Source of the DNA: CAWIHA01 sp963835855
GTDB lineage: Bacteria > Acidobacteriota > Terriglobia > Bryobacterales > Bryobacteraceae
Length of the DNA stretch: 64,000 nucleotides
Direction: 5' to 3'
Assembly (NCBI GenBank): GCA_963835855.1
Contig: CAWIHA010000015.1
Span: 47,040-111,039, forward strand
Shown here: positions 61,410-64,000 of the stretch, one piece after another
Layout: each line of letters opens with the position of its first letter
Numbering within the stretch: the stretch's first letter is position 1
Notes under the pieces: model-generated
Told to the model about the DNA's origin: nothing
Databases searched by the model: none
What the model saw: only the letters and a program-made list of their open reading frames with translations
Translations under genes and position numbers: made by a program

Positions 61410-62255
61410 TTATTGCAGGTGCGGTTTTTTCCTCAGAACGCTACGAATTTTACGATCATCAACCGGAGTGCAGCGCGGATCATTACGCTTCCAGCGCTGC
61501 ACTGGGGTTCGTTCATGCCAAGTCGGGGATGCAGCTTCTGCGATCATTCGGTCTGTAATTCTAATCCCTCGTTTTGTGCCCTCAGCTTTATACGCTGTAA
61601 TCAATGCCTTGCGCTCGCGCGCCACCAAGTCCCCAGAACCCTCCGGTTCTTGTTCGACCATAGCTGTGGGTGCCACCTCTGTCCCTCGGTTCTCCCAATA
61701 GGAGGCGCGTTCCACCAGCACCTGTTCAAGCTGATATTGGTATCGCTCTTCCAGTTCAGCGCGGCCCGATGCTAGTTGAGAGTCAACGGGAATGTCACCA
61801 GGGATAAACGCCATGTCCACTTCCGAAACATGCTCTAGGCCCAAATATCGCTTTTGCGTCGGTGACGCGGGAACCACAATCTCACCAGGCTTGCTTCCCT
61901 TTTCCCGACTAATTCGAGGAGGCCCGAGGAGAGAAGTTACAAACGTCCAACTGCCCCAAGCAAAGAAAGCTTGTTTGCGCACCAGCGGTATGATCCGGTT
62001 CCTCACGATGCCGCTGGACCTCAGTGCTTCCCAATCATATTCCGTTGCATGGGTGTCAAAAACAGTTTCGGCATAACTGCAGATAAACTCAATGACGCGG
62101 TAGCCGCCCTCTAGAATGTTATCCCTGGTCCGCCGCCAATTAGAGTTCCCCGGTGTGTATGGTCGGACATTGTCAGCGAGGAGCTTCTCGGCTTCTTTTT
62201 CGGCGGTTTCGATTCTTCTCAGCGCTTCGACGGTTAAGCGGGGAAATCTCTTCAT
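61410..62255 (-). CDS. Unknown protein of the integrative element
   Basis: This 281-residue protein is helical at the N-terminus (VEALRRIETAEKEAEKLLAD), has a middle region (TFVTSLLGPPRISREKG), and ends in a basic segment (RITDRMIAEAASPTWHERTP, VQRWKRNDPRCTP) that looks nucleic-acid-binding. No family is recognised. It heads the minus-strand group with the AlpA-like and primase-like genes (69-bp gap). Confidence 0.65.
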   Translation of the reverse strand: MKRFPRLTVEALRRIETAEKEAEKLLADNVRPYTPGNSNWRRTRDNILEGGYRVIEFICSYAETVFDTHATEYDWEALRSSGIVRNRIIPLVRKQAFFAWGSWTFVTSLLGPPRISREKGSKPGEIVVPASPTQKRYLGLEHVSEVDMAFIPGDIPVDSQLASGRAELEERYQYQLEQVLVERASYWENRGTEVAPTAMVEQEPEGSGDLVARERKALITAYKAEGTKRGIRITDRMIAEAASPTWHERTPVQRWKRNDPRCTPVDDRKIRSVLRKKPHLQ

Positions 62256-62648
62256 CGCTGTCTTAGCGGTTCATGCGGTGTCGCTGGCAGCCCGGACCAC
62301 CGTTAACGCTTTTAACTGGCACGCCTTCAACTGGCTTACGACACCCGAAGTTACTATGGCTTGATTAAGAGTATCAAGGAGTCGCACGGATTGGGATCCT
62401 GATGCGCGTCACACGTCGTCGTGGGAGCACTCACCTCGGGGAGCAAATGTGCCCATCGCGGATCGTCTCAATGGAGAGTTCACCCTACGTTGGTATGCCC
62501 ACGCTCGAGAGGATCAGCTCATCCGTCGAAACGCATGTAGATTCAACATGATGCGCCAAGAGGGTAAACCAGCCAGGCCATGGCCCTGCCAAGTGACGGA
62601 GCGAGGAAACGGCTTGTTTAATAAACCAAAACAATTTAGGATATCGAT
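62256..62648. other. 393-bp intergenic region
   Basis: Separates the minus-strand group from the integrase unit. No gene or clear promoter found; a 67-codon GTG frame here is not supported. Confidence 0.4.
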
Positions 62649-62822
62649 GTGAGGCAATCGGAAATTCGACAATTCACGAGATGGTTGGGCAAGCGCAGCT
62701 ACAAAGCGCGGCTGGAACGGTTCGGGTTGGAACGGCTTCAAGAAATCGCCCGCGAGAACGGCAAGAAAGGCGGGCGTCCGAAGGGTAGCGGTAAGAAGCA
62801 CGCGAAGAAAGGCGGCAGGTGA
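62649..62822 (+). CDS. Small basic protein before the integrase
   Basis: This 57-residue protein starts at GTG 62649 (MRQSEIRQFTRWLGKRSYKA), has a short amphipathic helix (ERFGLERLQEIARENGKK) and a Gly/Lys/Arg tail. The TGA overlaps the integrase ATG by one base (TGATG). Its basic nature suggests DNA or RNA binding, possibly as a directionality or accessory factor. Similar Lys/Gly-rich small proteins often sit beside integrases. Confidence 0.6.
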   Translation: MRQSEIRQFTRWLGKRSYKARLERFGLERLQEIARENGKKGGRPKGSGKKHAKKGGR

Positions 62823-63982
62823 TGGCGGTCTACAAGCGCGGGAAAATCTGGTGGTACAAATTCAACTGGAACGGCGTGACGATCCGGGAGAGCACGAAGC
62901 AGACAAACAAACGCACAGCCGAACAGATGGAGGCCACGCATAAGGCTTCCCTGGCCAAAGGTGAGGTAGGGCTGCGGGATCGCAAGCCGGCGCCCACATT
63001 ACGGCAATTTGCCGACGCTGATTTCCTGCCATTTGTTCGCTCGACGTCCGTGGCAAAGCCGAAGACGCTCAGGTATTACGAGTCCGGCGTAAAGAGCCTA
63101 GTGGCATTTCAGAAACTCGCGGATACCCGGCTCGATTCGATCACCACCGAAACCGTCAGCGGATTCATTGCGAAGCGGCGAGGGGAAGGGCTTCAGGTAT
63201 CGAGCATCAACCGAGAACTACAGGCGCTCCGGCGGATGTTCCACCTTGCGGAAGAGTGGGGCAGGGTGGAAAGGAAACTTCCAGCCGTGAAGATGATTCC
63301 GGGGGAGAATCACCGGGAGCGCGTAATGACTCCTGAAGAAGAAACGCTGTACTTCAGCGGTGCGAACTCGCCAGCGATGGAACAGCACTTGGACCCGCGG
63401 TTACTGGCAGACGTGGCGCGCATTCTTCTGGACTGCGGCTTACGGCCGGAAGAATGCTTCCGCATGCGGCCCGAGAACGTGACGGAAGGAATGCTTGAGA
63501 TTCACTTCGGGAAGTCCGACAATGCCCGGCGGCGCATCCCCATGACGCCGAACGTACAAGCGATACTCGAAATGCGCGTCTCGAAATCTTCCAGCGGTGC
63601 ATGGGTTTTTCCGGCTGCCACCCGAAGCGGTCATATCGAGCCTTCCAGCCTGAAGAAACAGCACGCAAAGGCCATTTCGGAAGCCACCCGAATATTGCGA
63701 GAGGAAACCGGCGATCCGAAGCGCGCGTTGGCCGGCTTCGAGCTGTACACGCTCCGGCATACCTGCCTGACTCGCTGGGCACCCCACATGGACCCCTGGA
63801 CGCTGGCCTACCTTGCGGGACACCGCGACATGAACATCACGAAGCGCTACATCCATCCGCAGAGCCAGACCATTCGGCAGGCGATGGAGAAGGCGCGCGA
63901 GGCCAAAGGTGGGCACAAATATGGGCACAATGCGGAAAACGGCGCAGAGACCAGAATGGCGGAATCAGCCGCAATCAACTGA
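62822..63982 (+). CDS. Tyrosine integrase of the genomic island
   Basis: This 386-residue phage-type integrase has an AP2-like N-terminal part (VYKRGKIWWYKFNWNG), a SAM-like core-binding domain (SINRELQALRRMFHLAEEWG) and a catalytic domain. Catalytic residues: R in DCGLRPEECF, the Arg-His of LYTLRHTCLTR (the first His of HxLRH is replaced, as in some relatives), H in LAGHRD and Tyr in KRYIHP. GTG 62819 is an alternative start. It ends 18 bp from the window edge, so the attachment site may lie just outside. Confidence 0.9.
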   Translation: MAVYKRGKIWWYKFNWNGVTIRESTKQTNKRTAEQMEATHKASLAKGEVGLRDRKPAPTLRQFADADFLPFVRSTSVAKPKTLRYYESGVKSLVAFQKLADTRLDSITTETVSGFIAKRRGEGLQVSSINRELQALRRMFHLAEEWGRVERKLPAVKMIPGENHRERVMTPEEETLYFSGANSPAMEQHLDPRLLADVARILLDCGLRPEECFRMRPENVTEGMLEIHFGKSDNARRRIPMTPNVQAILEMRVSKSSSGAWVFPAATRSGHIEPSSLKKQHAKAISEATRILREETGDPKRALAGFELYTLRHTCLTRWAPHMDPWTLAYLAGHRDMNITKRYIHPQSQTIRQAMEKAREAKGGHKYGHNAENGAETRMAESAAIN

Positions 63983-64000
63983 TTCCATTCTTGTTAAGTG

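Noticed and set aside
62449..62652. 67-codon GTG frame before the integrase unit
   Set aside because: No motif or ribosome site, and it overlaps the better-supported small basic protein.

Overview
The window is GC-rich bacterial DNA with dense genes, short gaps and many ATGA-type start/stop overlaps. The mix of content fits an Acidobacteriota genome of the Bryobacterales/Solibacter type: a DUF1385-prfA-prmC block, a TolB/TPR protein with a DNA-binding head, PEP-CTERM and DUF481 proteins, and a serine-recombinase transposon family. That placement is an inference from gene content; no rRNA or tRNA gene was recognised.

Region 1 (1-12.9 kb) is ordinary chromosome: the tail of a Lys-rich secreted protein, a cysteine-free Rrf2 regulator coupled to cysteine synthase (CymR/CysK-like), a YCF48-like secreted protein, a hydantoinase/oxoprolinase B subunit, a heptanucleotide tandem repeat, yqhQ-prfA-prmC, a small toxin-antitoxin-like pair, dinB, priA and a DUF481 outer-membrane protein.

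Region 2 (13-39.4 kb) is a large signalling locus. Reading left on the minus strand are three successive SpoA/FliN-type proteins and a REC-Hpt-REC protein. Divergent from them are a triple-PAS sigma-54 activator, two near-duplicate NarL-type regulators with degenerate receivers, a TolB/TPR protein and a lone receiver. Then comes a 14-gene chemosensory run: cheY, cheX, hybrid cheA, cheW, a short cheR, an MBL-fold hydrolase, a soluble poly-HAMP chemoreceptor with four near-identical 273-bp repeats, a second cheY, cheB, cheR, a second cheX, HDOD, fliM and fliG. A full flagellar switch set (FliG, FliM, three FliN-like) is thus joined to a complete chemosensory pathway, with no rod, hook, export or filament gene in the window.

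Region 3 (39.4-43.6 kb) is a decaying stretch with pieces of membrane proteins, including one glycosyltransferase-like gene broken by a frameshift.

Region 4 (43.6-64 kb) is accessory DNA. It holds an ATGA-coupled cassette (ArdC-like, three unknown proteins, tyrosine recombinase), a 1384-residue STAND-type NTPase with a C-terminal PD-(D/E)XK-like nuclease (a candidate single-gene defence protein), a PEP-CTERM protein, two alpha/beta hydrolases, a truncated IS21 element inserted in the second hydrolase gene, a four-ORF serine-recombinase element, a primase-like gene broken by that element, an AlpA-like protein, an unknown protein and a second tyrosine integrase with its small partner. The nested insertions suggest repeated acquisition and loss at this site.
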